Assembly: GCA_964411985.1 (NCBI GenBank)
Contig: CAYPNF010000020.1
Coordinates: 1-64,000 of the forward strand
From: CAYPNF01 sp964411985
Lineage (GTDB): Bacteria > Verrucomicrobiota > Verrucomicrobiia > Limisphaerales > J093
Direction of reading: 5' to 3'
DNA length: 64,000 bases
The notes below the pieces were generated by a model. The model was not told the origin of the DNA. It saw only the letters and a list, made by a program, of their open reading frames with translations, and did no database searches. The position numbers and the translations under genes were made by a program. Below, piece by piece: positions 33,605 through 41,611 of the stretch. Position 1 is the stretch's first letter. The number at the start of each line of letters is the position of its first letter.

Positions 33605-34408
33605 ATGAACCCCAGCGGGTCTCAACTGGACCCAGGACGCCTCGGTAGAATCCTTTTCGCCGATGATGATGAGCTTTTTCGCGAGGGTCTTGCCGCGCGG
33701 CTTCGGTACGAGGGCTTTTTCTGTGTGTGCGCTGCCTGCGGCGCGGAGGCCATCGACTGGCTTCGCCGCGAAGAGTTTGATGTGCTGCTTTCCGATATCT
33801 TCATGCCGGGTAACACCTCCCTTGAACTGATTCAGACCGTTCCGCAGGTTGTTTCCGGCCTGCCTGTGATTCTCCTGACAGGGCGTCCGACGATAGACAC
33901 GGCAGTGAGTTCGGTGAACCTCTCGGTGGTCGGCTATATCACCAAGCCACCCGATTTTCCGCAGTTGCGCGCGCTGTTGCTCAGGTCCGTCGAGTCCCAT
34001 CGGCGTTACCGGAGTGTCGTGAAGAGCAGGGCGCGGATAGAACGGATGGTACACGATTTGGCCAAGATTGAAAGGGCTTCGCAGGGGGGGGAGTTGCTGG
34101 ACAAGACCCCACAGGTATCTGAGTTTCTGCAGCTGACGGCGCGCCGGGTCATGGAACTCTTGGGAGATGTGGAGCGCACGGTGCAATCCTTTTCACAACC
34201 GCAGAGCCAGGCCCAGAACGCGGGAGATCAGGCGATGCTAGCGGCCTTGCGGCATGCGGTGGAGGTGCTCGAACAAACCAAGCAGAACTTCCGGAGTAAG
34301 AAGCTGGGCGACTTGCGAAGGGAGTTGGAAGCGCTGCTGGACGACCCTAACCTCCCTCCCAGCATCCGGCCTCACCCGCCCTCGGGGCTTCCCCAGGATG
34401 GTCTTTGA
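33605..34408 (+). CDS. Response regulator with helical C-terminal region
   Basis: A 267-residue protein. Residues about 15-135 form a receiver: 'ILFADDDELFREGL', phosphoacceptor Asp64 in 'VLLSDIFMPGNTSLE', 'ILLTGRP' for the conserved Thr, and Lys in 'YITKPPDF'. The C-terminal half is helical and Gln/Glu-rich ('ARIERMVHDLAKIERASQ', 'AVEVLEQTKQNFRSKKLGD'), probably a coiled coil. No DNA-binding or enzymatic output domain is visible, so it may act through protein contacts. It is not adjacent to a kinase; the two hybrid kinases at 20.8-23.5 kb are possible partners. An ATG at 33605 is preferred over a TTG three codons upstream. Confidence 0.85.
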   Translation: MNPSGSQLDPGRLGRILFADDDELFREGLAARLRYEGFFCVCAACGAEAIDWLRREEFDVLLSDIFMPGNTSLELIQTVPQVVSGLPVILLTGRPTIDTAVSSVNLSVVGYITKPPDFPQLRALLLRSVESHRRYRSVVKSRARIERMVHDLAKIERASQGGELLDKTPQVSEFLQLTARRVMELLGDVERTVQSFSQPQSQAQNAGDQAMLAALRHAVEVLEQTKQNFRSKKLGDLRRELEALLDDPNLPPSIRPHPPSGLPQDGL

Positions 34409-34488
34409 GGAAAATGCAATCCCGTGACTCGCGTTTGCCCTCTACTCCAAGGAGGGCTTTCGCGCCTGTCTTTGCGCAGCGGGGGAGC

Positions 34489-35463
34489 TCAACACCAGGG
34501 ATACTTCCAATCGTGATGGAACTGATGAAGACTCAGCTCCTTGAGTTCTTCCTCGCTCAGAGGGATCCCGTCAGAGACGAGGCAGTTCGCATTGACGTGC
34601 CGCATTTTGCGCATCCCGGGAATCACCGAGGAGACGGCGCGGTGGCTGAGGCAGAATTTGAGGGCCAGCGCACTCAGGGTCTTTCGGTTTGGGCCAAGGA
34701 ATCCTTTGAGAAGTTCGAGACGAGGCGCCACTTGTGCCATCCGTTCTTCGGTAAGCCAATCTGTACGCCAGTCGCCCTCCGGGAATTTGTGCCCGGGCTG
34801 GATGGCTCCGGTGAGGAGGCCTTCCTCGAAGGGGACGCGGGCGATGACCCCGACCTGATGACGCAGCGCCGCTGGCAGGAGCTGTTCTGATGGGCGCTGT
34901 TCAAAAATGTTATAAACAACCTGGACAGTGTCGAAAAGGCCGGCGTGGATGGCACTGACCGGGCCTAGTGGGTCCCAATCGTTGGAGGAAACCCCAAAGG
35001 CGCGGATCTTCCCTTGCCGTTTCAGCCGGGTGAAGGCATCGAGCCAGTCCATCTGGCCGGTGTAGGAATCGGTCCAGGCATGCAACTGGAGAAGGTCGAT
35101 GTAGTCGGTCCGGAGGTTCTTCAAGCTCTTCTCAGCACACTGGATGATCCAGTCAGGCGGAAAAGTGTCTTTCAGGGGCATGTCGGCTGTGACCGGCCAG
35201 CGATAGTTCTTGGGGGGAACCTTGGTGGCGATGAAAACCTTCTCCCTGCAGCCTTTGACTGCCCAACCGAGCAACTGTTCGCTGTGGCCGTTGCCGTACA
35301 CCAAGGCGGTATCGAAGAAGTTCACCCCCAGCTCTTGAGCCCTCCGGAGGGCGCGGTCCGCTTCGACGTCGTCTTTGCGCCCCCATCCGCCACCGATGCC
35401 CCAAGTGCCAAAGCCAACTTCGCTGATGATGAATCCTGTACGGCCAAGCGTTCTGTACTTCAC
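34489..35463 (-). CDS. Aldo/keto reductase
   Basis: A 324-residue NADPH-dependent aldo/keto reductase. 'YRTLGRTGFIISEVGFGTW' opens the barrel. The tetrad residues appear as Asp and Tyr in 'FFDTALVYGNGHSE', Lys in 'FIATKVPPKNY' and His in 'LLQLHAWTDSY'; 'SSVIPGMRKMRHVNAN' is the cofactor-binding end. Such enzymes reduce sugar and other aldehydes in the cytoplasm. The start is uncertain: GTG at 35463 gives the family N-terminus, whereas a TTG at 35601 would add 46 low-complexity residues. The gene is convergent with the response regulator. Confidence 0.88.
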   Translation of the reverse strand: MKYRTLGRTGFIISEVGFGTWGIGGGWGRKDDVEADRALRRAQELGVNFFDTALVYGNGHSEQLLGWAVKGCREKVFIATKVPPKNYRWPVTADMPLKDTFPPDWIIQCAEKSLKNLRTDYIDLLQLHAWTDSYTGQMDWLDAFTRLKRQGKIRAFGVSSNDWDPLGPVSAIHAGLFDTVQVVYNIFEQRPSEQLLPAALRHQVGVIARVPFEEGLLTGAIQPGHKFPEGDWRTDWLTEERMAQVAPRLELLKGFLGPNRKTLSALALKFCLSHRAVSSVIPGMRKMRHVNANCLVSDGIPLSEEELKELSLHQFHHDWKYPWC

Positions 35464-35886
35464 AGTATTGGTATAGCAACAGGTTTCAGTAACCGCAAGC
35501 GAAGGGACTCGGGATCCGTCGTAAAAAAAGCGACCCGAACAGCGTCGCCAAGGAGGAGGGGGTGGGGAACCCGCTGAAGAAACGACCACCGTTCGGGTCA
35601 AATTTATTATCTTTTCCTACCGTACACAGAAGGCTTCGTTTTGCCAAGGATAACATTCATCTTTTTTCCTTACGAAAAAACCTTAGGGTTCTGTAAGGAA
35701 TCCCTGTAAGGATGAGGCTTTGGCATCGCCGAGAGCGGGGGAGGTTCGCAGGATCCACGTGATGGAGATGGTCCGGCGCTGATGATTAATAGAAGCGCGC
35801 TCACTATCCTGTGGCAAACCGTTTTTGGCGCGTTTAGGCTGAGGCCTGAGCAGGGGTCTTGGGTTGAAGCCAGGCCGTGCGAGACT
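35464..35886. other. Intergenic region upstream of the PLP/ATPase/DUF1638 operon
   Basis: About 420 bases between divergent genes, containing an AT-rich patch (35600-35700) likely to hold promoters. It also carries a direct repeat CTGTAAGGA...CTGTAAGGA (about 35692-35713). No SAM, SAH or cobalamin riboswitch pattern is recognisable despite the sulfur-type enzymes downstream. No credible gene. Confidence 0.45.
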
Positions 35887-37044
35887 ATGAACGAACAAAA
35901 TCAGGTTGGTTTCGGAACCCGGTCCATCCACCGGGCTCGTGGTTTTTCGGGGAATACCGGGGCGGTCATGCCGCCGGTTTACCTGACCTCCACCTTTGAG
36001 AATGGCAACCTCGATGGTTTTGATTACACTCGCTCGGGGAACCCGAATTTTCGTTTGCTGGACCAGGTACTTGCCTCTTTGGAGGGAGGTAGGTATGCGA
36101 CTTCGTTCGCGAGCGGTGTGTCGGCCATCACGGCGGTGGTCTCCACTTTGCGCAGCGGGGACCTTGTGCTGGCGGAGGAGAACGTTTACGGATGCACCTA
36201 TCGGATGTTCGACCGCGTTTTTGCCAAGTTTGGGCTCACTGTGGAGTATCTCGATTTCAGTCAGCCAGCCAACTGGTCCGCCGTGTCGGCTAGGAAGCCC
36301 GCCCTAGTCTGGCTAGAGAGCCCGTCCAACCCCCTCTTGAAGATCATCGATATCGCAGGGGTGAGCGAGGTGTCCGCCGCCGCCGGAGTGCCCGTGCTAG
36401 TGGATAATACTTTTGCTTCACCTTACCTGCAGCGTCCGCTGGAGTTGGGAGCCACCCTTTCGCTGGCTTCGACGACGAAGTATATCAATGGGCACAGCGA
36501 CTGCCTGGGAGGGGTGGTGGTGACCAACGAGGCGGAGTGGCAGGAGAAGATGGTCTTCGCCCAGAAAGCACTGGGGTTGCAACCTTCTCCCTTTGACGCC
36601 TGGCTTACGACCCGGGGCCAGCGGACGATGGCGTTGCGCATGGAAAGGCACTGTGCGAATGCTCTGGAGCTAGCGGGATGGCTTGAGAAACAACCCCAGG
36701 TGCGTCGCGTACGCTACCCCTTTCTTCCGAGCCATCCTCAATACGACTTGGCGCGGCGGCAGATGCGGGGTGGCTCTGGGATTCTCGTCGCCGACCTGCA
36801 TGGTTCGGTCGAGGATGCCCTCGCCTTCTGTCGCCGACTACGCTACTTCACGCTGGCGGAGAGCCTGGGAGGCGTGGAGAGCCTGATCTGTCACCCAGCT
36901 TCGATGACGCATGCCTCGGTGCCTGCAGAGGTTCGGCGCAAAGTCGGCATCTCGGATGGCTTGATCCGCTTCTCCGTGGGGATCGAGGATGTGGCGGACC
37001 TGCAAGCGGATCTGAAGCAGGCGCTGGAAGGCGTATCTTCATGA
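35887..37044 (+). CDS. Cystathionine gamma-synthase-like PLP enzyme 1
   Basis: A 385-residue Cys/Met-metabolism PLP enzyme. Family motifs are 'VMPPVYLTSTF', 'YTRSGNPNFRLLDQVLASLEG', 'LVWLESPSNPLLKIIDI', 'VLVDNTFASPYLQRPLELGA' and 'SLASTTKYINGHSDCLGG', with PLP Lys198 by this numbering; 'SLGGVESLICHPASMTHAS' is the substrate-binding end. It probably performs gamma-replacement or elimination on a homoserine ester or cystathionine. I chose the ATG at 35887; an upstream in-frame start at 35782 adds 35 unrelated residues. It opens a five-gene operon and overlaps the next gene by four bases. Confidence 0.88.
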   Translation: MNEQNQVGFGTRSIHRARGFSGNTGAVMPPVYLTSTFENGNLDGFDYTRSGNPNFRLLDQVLASLEGGRYATSFASGVSAITAVVSTLRSGDLVLAEENVYGCTYRMFDRVFAKFGLTVEYLDFSQPANWSAVSARKPALVWLESPSNPLLKIIDIAGVSEVSAAAGVPVLVDNTFASPYLQRPLELGATLSLASTTKYINGHSDCLGGVVVTNEAEWQEKMVFAQKALGLQPSPFDAWLTTRGQRTMALRMERHCANALELAGWLEKQPQVRRVRYPFLPSHPQYDLARRQMRGGSGILVADLHGSVEDALAFCRRLRYFTLAESLGGVESLICHPASMTHASVPAEVRRKVGISDGLIRFSVGIEDVADLQADLKQALEGVSS

Positions 37045-38510
37045 AGACCTTTGCTTGTTTGCCGAAACCGATATTCAGCCCTGACACACTGGGGCGTCCT
37101 TTACCCGACTCGATGCACGCGGTTTCCGTGTCGCTGCCGACCTGGCAGGATGTGGTAGGGTACGAGGAGAAACACCCGCGGGTGATGGAGCGGCTTCGCA
37201 CCGGGTATCCGAGGTTCGTGGTTCACCCTTGGATTCAGGAAATGGGCCGCCGCTTGGGGGCTGGGGCGCCCTGCCTGCCCTTTCCTTCGGCAACCGTCGC
37301 CGCGCAGTGTGCGAGCTTTATCCGCCAGGCGAGTGGGGCTGATGCCCAGGTGGTAACCGGACAGAAGGCCTGGGGAGTGGTGACCTCGGAGCATGGCGCC
37401 GCTGCGTTGAAGGCTTTTTGGCAGCACACGGGAATGATTGTTTCCAGCCGTCAGGCGGAAGCTTGGATGGCGGGGCGGGGGGAGGAGAGTGAAAGCGGCG
37501 AGGTTCGGGTTTCCCTGCGGCGGCAACTGGCCGACTTCTATGGTTGCGAACCTGAAGACGTGTTTCTGATGCCTACCGGCATGGCGGCTCACTATGCTGC
37601 CTTGCGCGCGGTGTTGGCACGTTCGCCAGGCCGTCCGACGGTGCAGTTGGGGTTTCCCTATGTGGATACGCTGAAGCTGCAACAGAAGATCGGCTGCGGA
37701 GGTATTCTGCTGCATCGACTGGATCGGATGGGGCTGGATCTTCGGGAGTTTCTGGACCAACAGACTCTGGCCGCTTGTTTCTGCGAGATCCCGGGGAATC
37801 CGCTCTTAGGCTCTGCGAATTTGCGGGAGATCCGGCCCATCCTGCGTGAGCACGGGGTGCCGTTGATCGCGGATGATGTCGTGGCAACGCCTTATAATGT
37901 GGACCTATCCGCCTTTGCCGATTTGGTTGCCACGAGTTTGACGAAGTTTATCGTGGGAACCGGAGATGTTATGGGGGGGGCGGTGATCTGTAATCCGCAA
38001 TCCCCGTTCTACCGGGAACTCCATCCGATTCTAGAGGCCCAACACGAGGAGTTGCTGTGGGGCGATGAGGCAGTGATTTTGGACCGCGGGGCGCGCACTT
38101 TTGAGCAACGGATGAGGCGTCACAATGAGTCCGGACGGGCGATTGCGCTCCGTTTGCGCCAGCATCCAGCCGTGGAGCGGGTTTGGTATCCTGAGTGGGA
38201 GTTTGCGGAGGCATACGAGGTGGTGCGGCGGCCCACGGGTGGATATGGGGCTTTGGTTACCTTTCTGCCGCGCCGGGCCGAGACTGCCTCCCCGCGCATC
38301 TACGATGCCTTGGAGTGTTGCAAGGGGCCGAGTCTGGGGAATACCTTCACGCTCGCCTGCCCGTTTACTCTCCTGGCTCATTACAGCGAGCTGGAATGGG
38401 CCGAGTCCTGTGGTGTTTCCCGGTATCTCATCCGGCTCTCGGTCGGCTTGGAGGATCCGGAGGAGCTTTGGAAACAGTTGACCCGTGCCCTTGATGCCGG
38501 GCTTACCTGA
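37041..38510 (+). CDS. Cystathionine gamma-synthase-like PLP enzyme 2 (long form)
   Basis: A 489-residue PLP protein resembling the long, fungal-type cystathionine gamma-synthase branch. An extended N-terminal region (to about 180) precedes the core 'DVFLMPTGMAAHYAALRAVL', 'CFCEIPGNPLLGSANLREI', 'PLIADDVVATPYNVDL' and 'ATSLTKFIVGTGDVMGGAV' with PLP Lys302. 'GPSLGNTFTLACPFTLLAHY' replaces the usual ESL-HPA substrate motif. The ATGA overlap with the first gene implies translational coupling and possibly a hetero-oligomer or consecutive steps. Its substrate is unknown. Confidence 0.82.
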   Translation: MKTFACLPKPIFSPDTLGRPLPDSMHAVSVSLPTWQDVVGYEEKHPRVMERLRTGYPRFVVHPWIQEMGRRLGAGAPCLPFPSATVAAQCASFIRQASGADAQVVTGQKAWGVVTSEHGAAALKAFWQHTGMIVSSRQAEAWMAGRGEESESGEVRVSLRRQLADFYGCEPEDVFLMPTGMAAHYAALRAVLARSPGRPTVQLGFPYVDTLKLQQKIGCGGILLHRLDRMGLDLREFLDQQTLAACFCEIPGNPLLGSANLREIRPILREHGVPLIADDVVATPYNVDLSAFADLVATSLTKFIVGTGDVMGGAVICNPQSPFYRELHPILEAQHEELLWGDEAVILDRGARTFEQRMRRHNESGRAIALRLRQHPAVERVWYPEWEFAEAYEVVRRPTGGYGALVTFLPRRAETASPRIYDALECCKGPSLGNTFTLACPFTLLAHYSELEWAESCGVSRYLIRLSVGLEDPEELWKQLTRALDAGLT

Positions 38511-38523
38511 CTCGAAGGTCGCC

Positions 38524-40830
38524 ATGTCCGATTGCCTTTGCACGCCAAGTCCGATCCCCCCCGGGTCCTCGATCGTGTTCTCCGTCCGGGGCATGAGCTG
38601 CCAGGGGTGTGTCCGCAACGTGACCGCCGCCGTTCAGTCGGTTCCTGGTGTTGCGCGGGTCTCGGTGAAACTGGAAATCGGGCGTGCCGAGGTGGATTGG
38701 GAGCCGGGGGCGCCTCGAGATCCTGCGAAGGTGATTCAGGCGATCCAAGCGGCCGGCTTTCGCGCCACCCTGGTGGAATCGAAGCCCTCCTGTTGTGGAG
38801 GTGGCGCGAGTGAGGAGACTTCTGGTTCCATCTGGGATTCCTGGACGGCAAGCCTGGTCGTGGGGCTTCCGGTGACGGCGTTCTTGACGGTGGGGGAATG
38901 GGCTTTCCATCTAAACGAAGCCGGCTGGTTCCGCTGGACTAGCCTTCTGCTCGCCTCGGTGGTCCAGTGGGTTAGCGGGGGCCGATTTTATCGGGGGGCC
39001 TGGAACCAATTCCGGTCTGGAAGGTCCAACATGGACACGCTGGTATCCCTAGGTTCCACCGCTGCTTTTGGCTTTAGTGCCTGGTTGCTGCTTTCGGGTT
39101 CCACATCCCATCTCTACTTCATGGAGGCTGCGGCCATCCTGACCCTGATCAGCCTGGGACATTGGCTCGAGGCCAAAGCCGCGCATCGTGCGACCGCGGC
39201 CCTTCGTTCGCTCCTCACCCTGGCTCCTCCGACCGCCCGGAAAGTGACGGATTCGGGCCAAACGGTTGAGATTTCGGTTGCGCAGCTGGTGCCGGGGGAT
39301 CGGGTGCTGCTCCGACCGGGGGATCGGATTCCCACCGATGGGGAAGCGGTGGAGGGAGCTTCGGCAGTGGATGAATCGATGCTGACCGGAGAGTCGCTGC
39401 CAGTGGAAAAAAGGGCAGGAGCCAGGGTCTATGCCGGCACCCTGAACCAGGGAGGAAGTCTTACGGTGCGAGTGGGGGCGATCGGATCGGAAACCGCCCT
39501 GGCCCAGGTGATACGGGCGGTGGAGAGAGCGCAGGGAAGCCGGGCGAACGTGCAGCGGTTGGCGGATCGGATCAGCAGCATTTTTGTGCCAGCTGTCATC
39601 CTGGTGGCTGTAGCGGCGGGGGCTTGGTGGGGTTGGGGTTACGATAGCGCTCGGGGAGTTCATCAGTTCCTGGGGCAGCATCTCTGGCACGCGTCGGTGC
39701 CCGCATCCCCCTTGGCGGCCGCCATTCTGCATGCGGTGGCGGTGCTCATTGTGGCCTGCCCGTGTGCGATGGGGCTTGCCACCCCTGCAGCGATTATGGC
39801 TGCGGCCAACGCAGCTTCCCGAAGAGGGATTCTGATTCGGGATGGAGTGGCCCTGGAGAAATCCGGCACCATCGACGCCGTGGTTTTTGACAAGACCGGC
39901 ACCCTCACCCAAGGGCGGCTTTCGGTGGCGGAGGTTCGTTGGTTCCCGGTGCATGCGATGTCCCAGCCCGATCTTGAGGCCTTGGCGCGTTCGATCACCG
40001 CTCCGTCGCAGCATCCGTTGAGCCAGGCCATCACCTCTTCTTTTCGTAGCGCTCCAGGCGCAGCCTCCGGGGCCCCACTGCCTTTGGCGGACTGGCGGGA
40101 GGTGCGTGGATCAGGGGTGATGGGTGACTTCCGCGGCGGTTCGGTGCGTTTGGGTTCGTTGCCCTGGTTGGGGCTTGACGCCTCCGCGTTGGCATCCAGG
40201 GGAGTCTTTGTCCAGGAATGGTCAGCACGCGGCGCCACCGTGCTGGCGATGCAGGTGGACGGCGAACTGGCGGCGCTCGTGGCCCTCAGCGATTCTCTGA
40301 AGCCTTCCGCGGAGGCGGTGGTTCGTGGTTTGATCTCCTCGGGGAAGACCGTCTATTTGCTCACCGGTGACCAGGAGCCCACTGCAAGGGCTATCGGCCG
40401 TCAGGTTGGAATCCCAGAAGCCAACATCCTGGCTGGGGTCAGGCCGGAGAAGAAGGCGGAAGCCGTCCGAAGGTTGCAGGAGCGCGGACTGCACGTCGCC
40501 TTCGTGGGCGATGGGATCAACGATGCCCCGGCGCTGGAGCAAGCCGACCTTGGGGTAGCGGTGGGCCGGGCGGCGGATGTGGCGAGAGAGGCCGCCGACA
40601 TCGTTCTGCTGCGGTCGGACATCGAGGCTGTGCCGGAGGCTTTGGGGTTGGCCAGGGCCGCCTTGCGGACTATTCGGCAGAACCTTTTTTGGGCTTTCTT
40701 CTACAATGCCGCAGCCGTGCCACTGGCCGCCTTGGGATTCCTGAGCCCCATTCTGTGTGCGGCGGCCATGGGTCTTTCCGATGTCATTGTGATCGGGAAC
40801 GCCCTGCGTCTGTCGCGTTGGAAATATTAG
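38524..40830 (+). CDS. Heavy-metal P1B-type ATPase (copper type)
   Basis: A 768-residue inner-membrane ATPase. An N-terminal HMA domain has metal site Cys26-x-x-Cys29 in 'RGMSCQGCVRNV'. A 'CCGGG' linker and eight transmembrane helices follow. Catalytic landmarks are 'MLTGESLPVEK', ion-site Cys412-Pro-Cys414, phosphorylated Asp456 in 'VFDKTGTLTQG', 'SQHPLSQA' and 'GDGINDAPAL'. The CPC, the 'FFYN' of helix 7 and 'MGLSDVIVIGNALRL' in helix 8 fit the Cu(I)/Ag(I) exporter group, with Asp where a second Ser is usual. The ATG at 38524 lies 13 bp after the upstream stop; a GTG at 38485 is possible. Its presence inside a PLP-enzyme operon is unusual. Confidence 0.92.
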   Translation: MSDCLCTPSPIPPGSSIVFSVRGMSCQGCVRNVTAAVQSVPGVARVSVKLEIGRAEVDWEPGAPRDPAKVIQAIQAAGFRATLVESKPSCCGGGASEETSGSIWDSWTASLVVGLPVTAFLTVGEWAFHLNEAGWFRWTSLLLASVVQWVSGGRFYRGAWNQFRSGRSNMDTLVSLGSTAAFGFSAWLLLSGSTSHLYFMEAAAILTLISLGHWLEAKAAHRATAALRSLLTLAPPTARKVTDSGQTVEISVAQLVPGDRVLLRPGDRIPTDGEAVEGASAVDESMLTGESLPVEKRAGARVYAGTLNQGGSLTVRVGAIGSETALAQVIRAVERAQGSRANVQRLADRISSIFVPAVILVAVAAGAWWGWGYDSARGVHQFLGQHLWHASVPASPLAAAILHAVAVLIVACPCAMGLATPAAIMAAANAASRRGILIRDGVALEKSGTIDAVVFDKTGTLTQGRLSVAEVRWFPVHAMSQPDLEALARSITAPSQHPLSQAITSSFRSAPGAASGAPLPLADWREVRGSGVMGDFRGGSVRLGSLPWLGLDASALASRGVFVQEWSARGATVLAMQVDGELAALVALSDSLKPSAEAVVRGLISSGKTVYLLTGDQEPTARAIGRQVGIPEANILAGVRPEKKAEAVRRLQERGLHVAFVGDGINDAPALEQADLGVAVGRAADVAREAADIVLLRSDIEAVPEALGLARAALRTIRQNLFWAFFYNAAAVPLAALGFLSPILCAAAMGLSDVIVIGNALRLSRWKY

Positions 40831-40837
40831 CATCCCT

Positions 40838-41596
40838 ATGTACGCCAAAGCCATCGCTTGTGAGATCTTCTTCCGGGAAATGTGTCACTTGTCTGCGACC
40901 AGTCCCTCCGTGTTGGATGTGGAGTTCCTGAACCAGGGCTACCACGATCGTCCTGCGGAGGGTCGGGCGGAGCTGCAGCGGCGGATTGATGCGACGCCTG
41001 CGGGAAAGTACGAGGCCCTCCTGATCGGGTATGGCCTCTGCAGTACCATTCTTCAGGGTTTGAAGGCGCGGGAGACGCAGTTGGTGATCCCCAAGGCGCA
41101 CGATTGCATCACTCTGTTCCTGGGTAGCAAAGAGCGCTACAAGCAGTTGTTCCACGAAAGGCCCGGCGTGTACTGGTACACTTCAGGCTGGCTGGAGTGT
41201 CGCCGGCGCCGTGGGGAAACACCGGGCGGAGGGATGCAGATGCCCGCCTCGCCGATGGGAGGAGTCCAGGCCAGCTACGACGAGTGGGTGAAGAAATATG
41301 GGGAAGAGCAGGCCAAGTACCTGATGGAAGTCATGGGGGGGTGGACTTCCAGTTACACGCACGGGATCCTCATCGATTACGATTTTGCGAAACCCTTGCA
41401 GTTGGATACCCAGGTTCGGAGTATCTGTACGGGACAAGGTTGGCAGTATGCGGAGGTGCCCGGGGATCTGGGACTCCTGCAGCGTTGGTTGAATGGGCCT
41501 TGGGCGAGTCACGAGTTTCTGGTGGTGCCGCCCGGACGCGAGGTTTGCCCCTCTTACGACGATGAGGTGATAAGCTTGGCACCCGAGGCTTCTTGA
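40838..41596 (+). CDS. DUF1638 family protein
   Basis: A 252-residue soluble DUF1638 protein. Conserved-looking polar and thiol residues are Cys8 and Cys16 ('AIACEIFFREMCHL'), Cys68 ('LLIGYGLCS'), His88-Asp89-Cys90 ('PKAHDCITLFLGS') and Cys121 ('TSGWLECRRR'). DUF1638 proteins are known mostly from genomes and neighbourhoods with corrinoid or methyltransferase systems; their activity is not established. The cysteine/histidine set suggests metal or cofactor binding (inference). It sits 7 bp after the ATPase gene and 15 bp before the nitronate-monooxygenase-like gene. Confidence 0.85.
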   Translation: MYAKAIACEIFFREMCHLSATSPSVLDVEFLNQGYHDRPAEGRAELQRRIDATPAGKYEALLIGYGLCSTILQGLKARETQLVIPKAHDCITLFLGSKERYKQLFHERPGVYWYTSGWLECRRRRGETPGGGMQMPASPMGGVQASYDEWVKKYGEEQAKYLMEVMGGWTSSYTHGILIDYDFAKPLQLDTQVRSICTGQGWQYAEVPGDLGLLQRWLNGPWASHEFLVVPPGREVCPSYDDEVISLAPEAS

Positions 41597-41611
41597 TGTA
41601 AGTTGCTGGGT

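Noticed and set aside
33433..33648. 71-codon open frame before the response regulator
   Set aside because: It overlaps the regulator's start in another frame, has no ribosome-binding site and has no recognisable composition.
33389..34186. Long minus-strand open frame (265 codons) opposite the response regulator
   Set aside because: It lies antisense to a gene with clear receiver motifs. Its translation is rich in Arg, His and Pro without domain pattern, as expected for a shadow frame in high-GC DNA.
35464..35886. SAM, SAH or cobalamin riboswitch before the PLP operon
   Set aside because: I looked for the conserved core strings of these riboswitches because of the sulfur-type genes downstream and found none.
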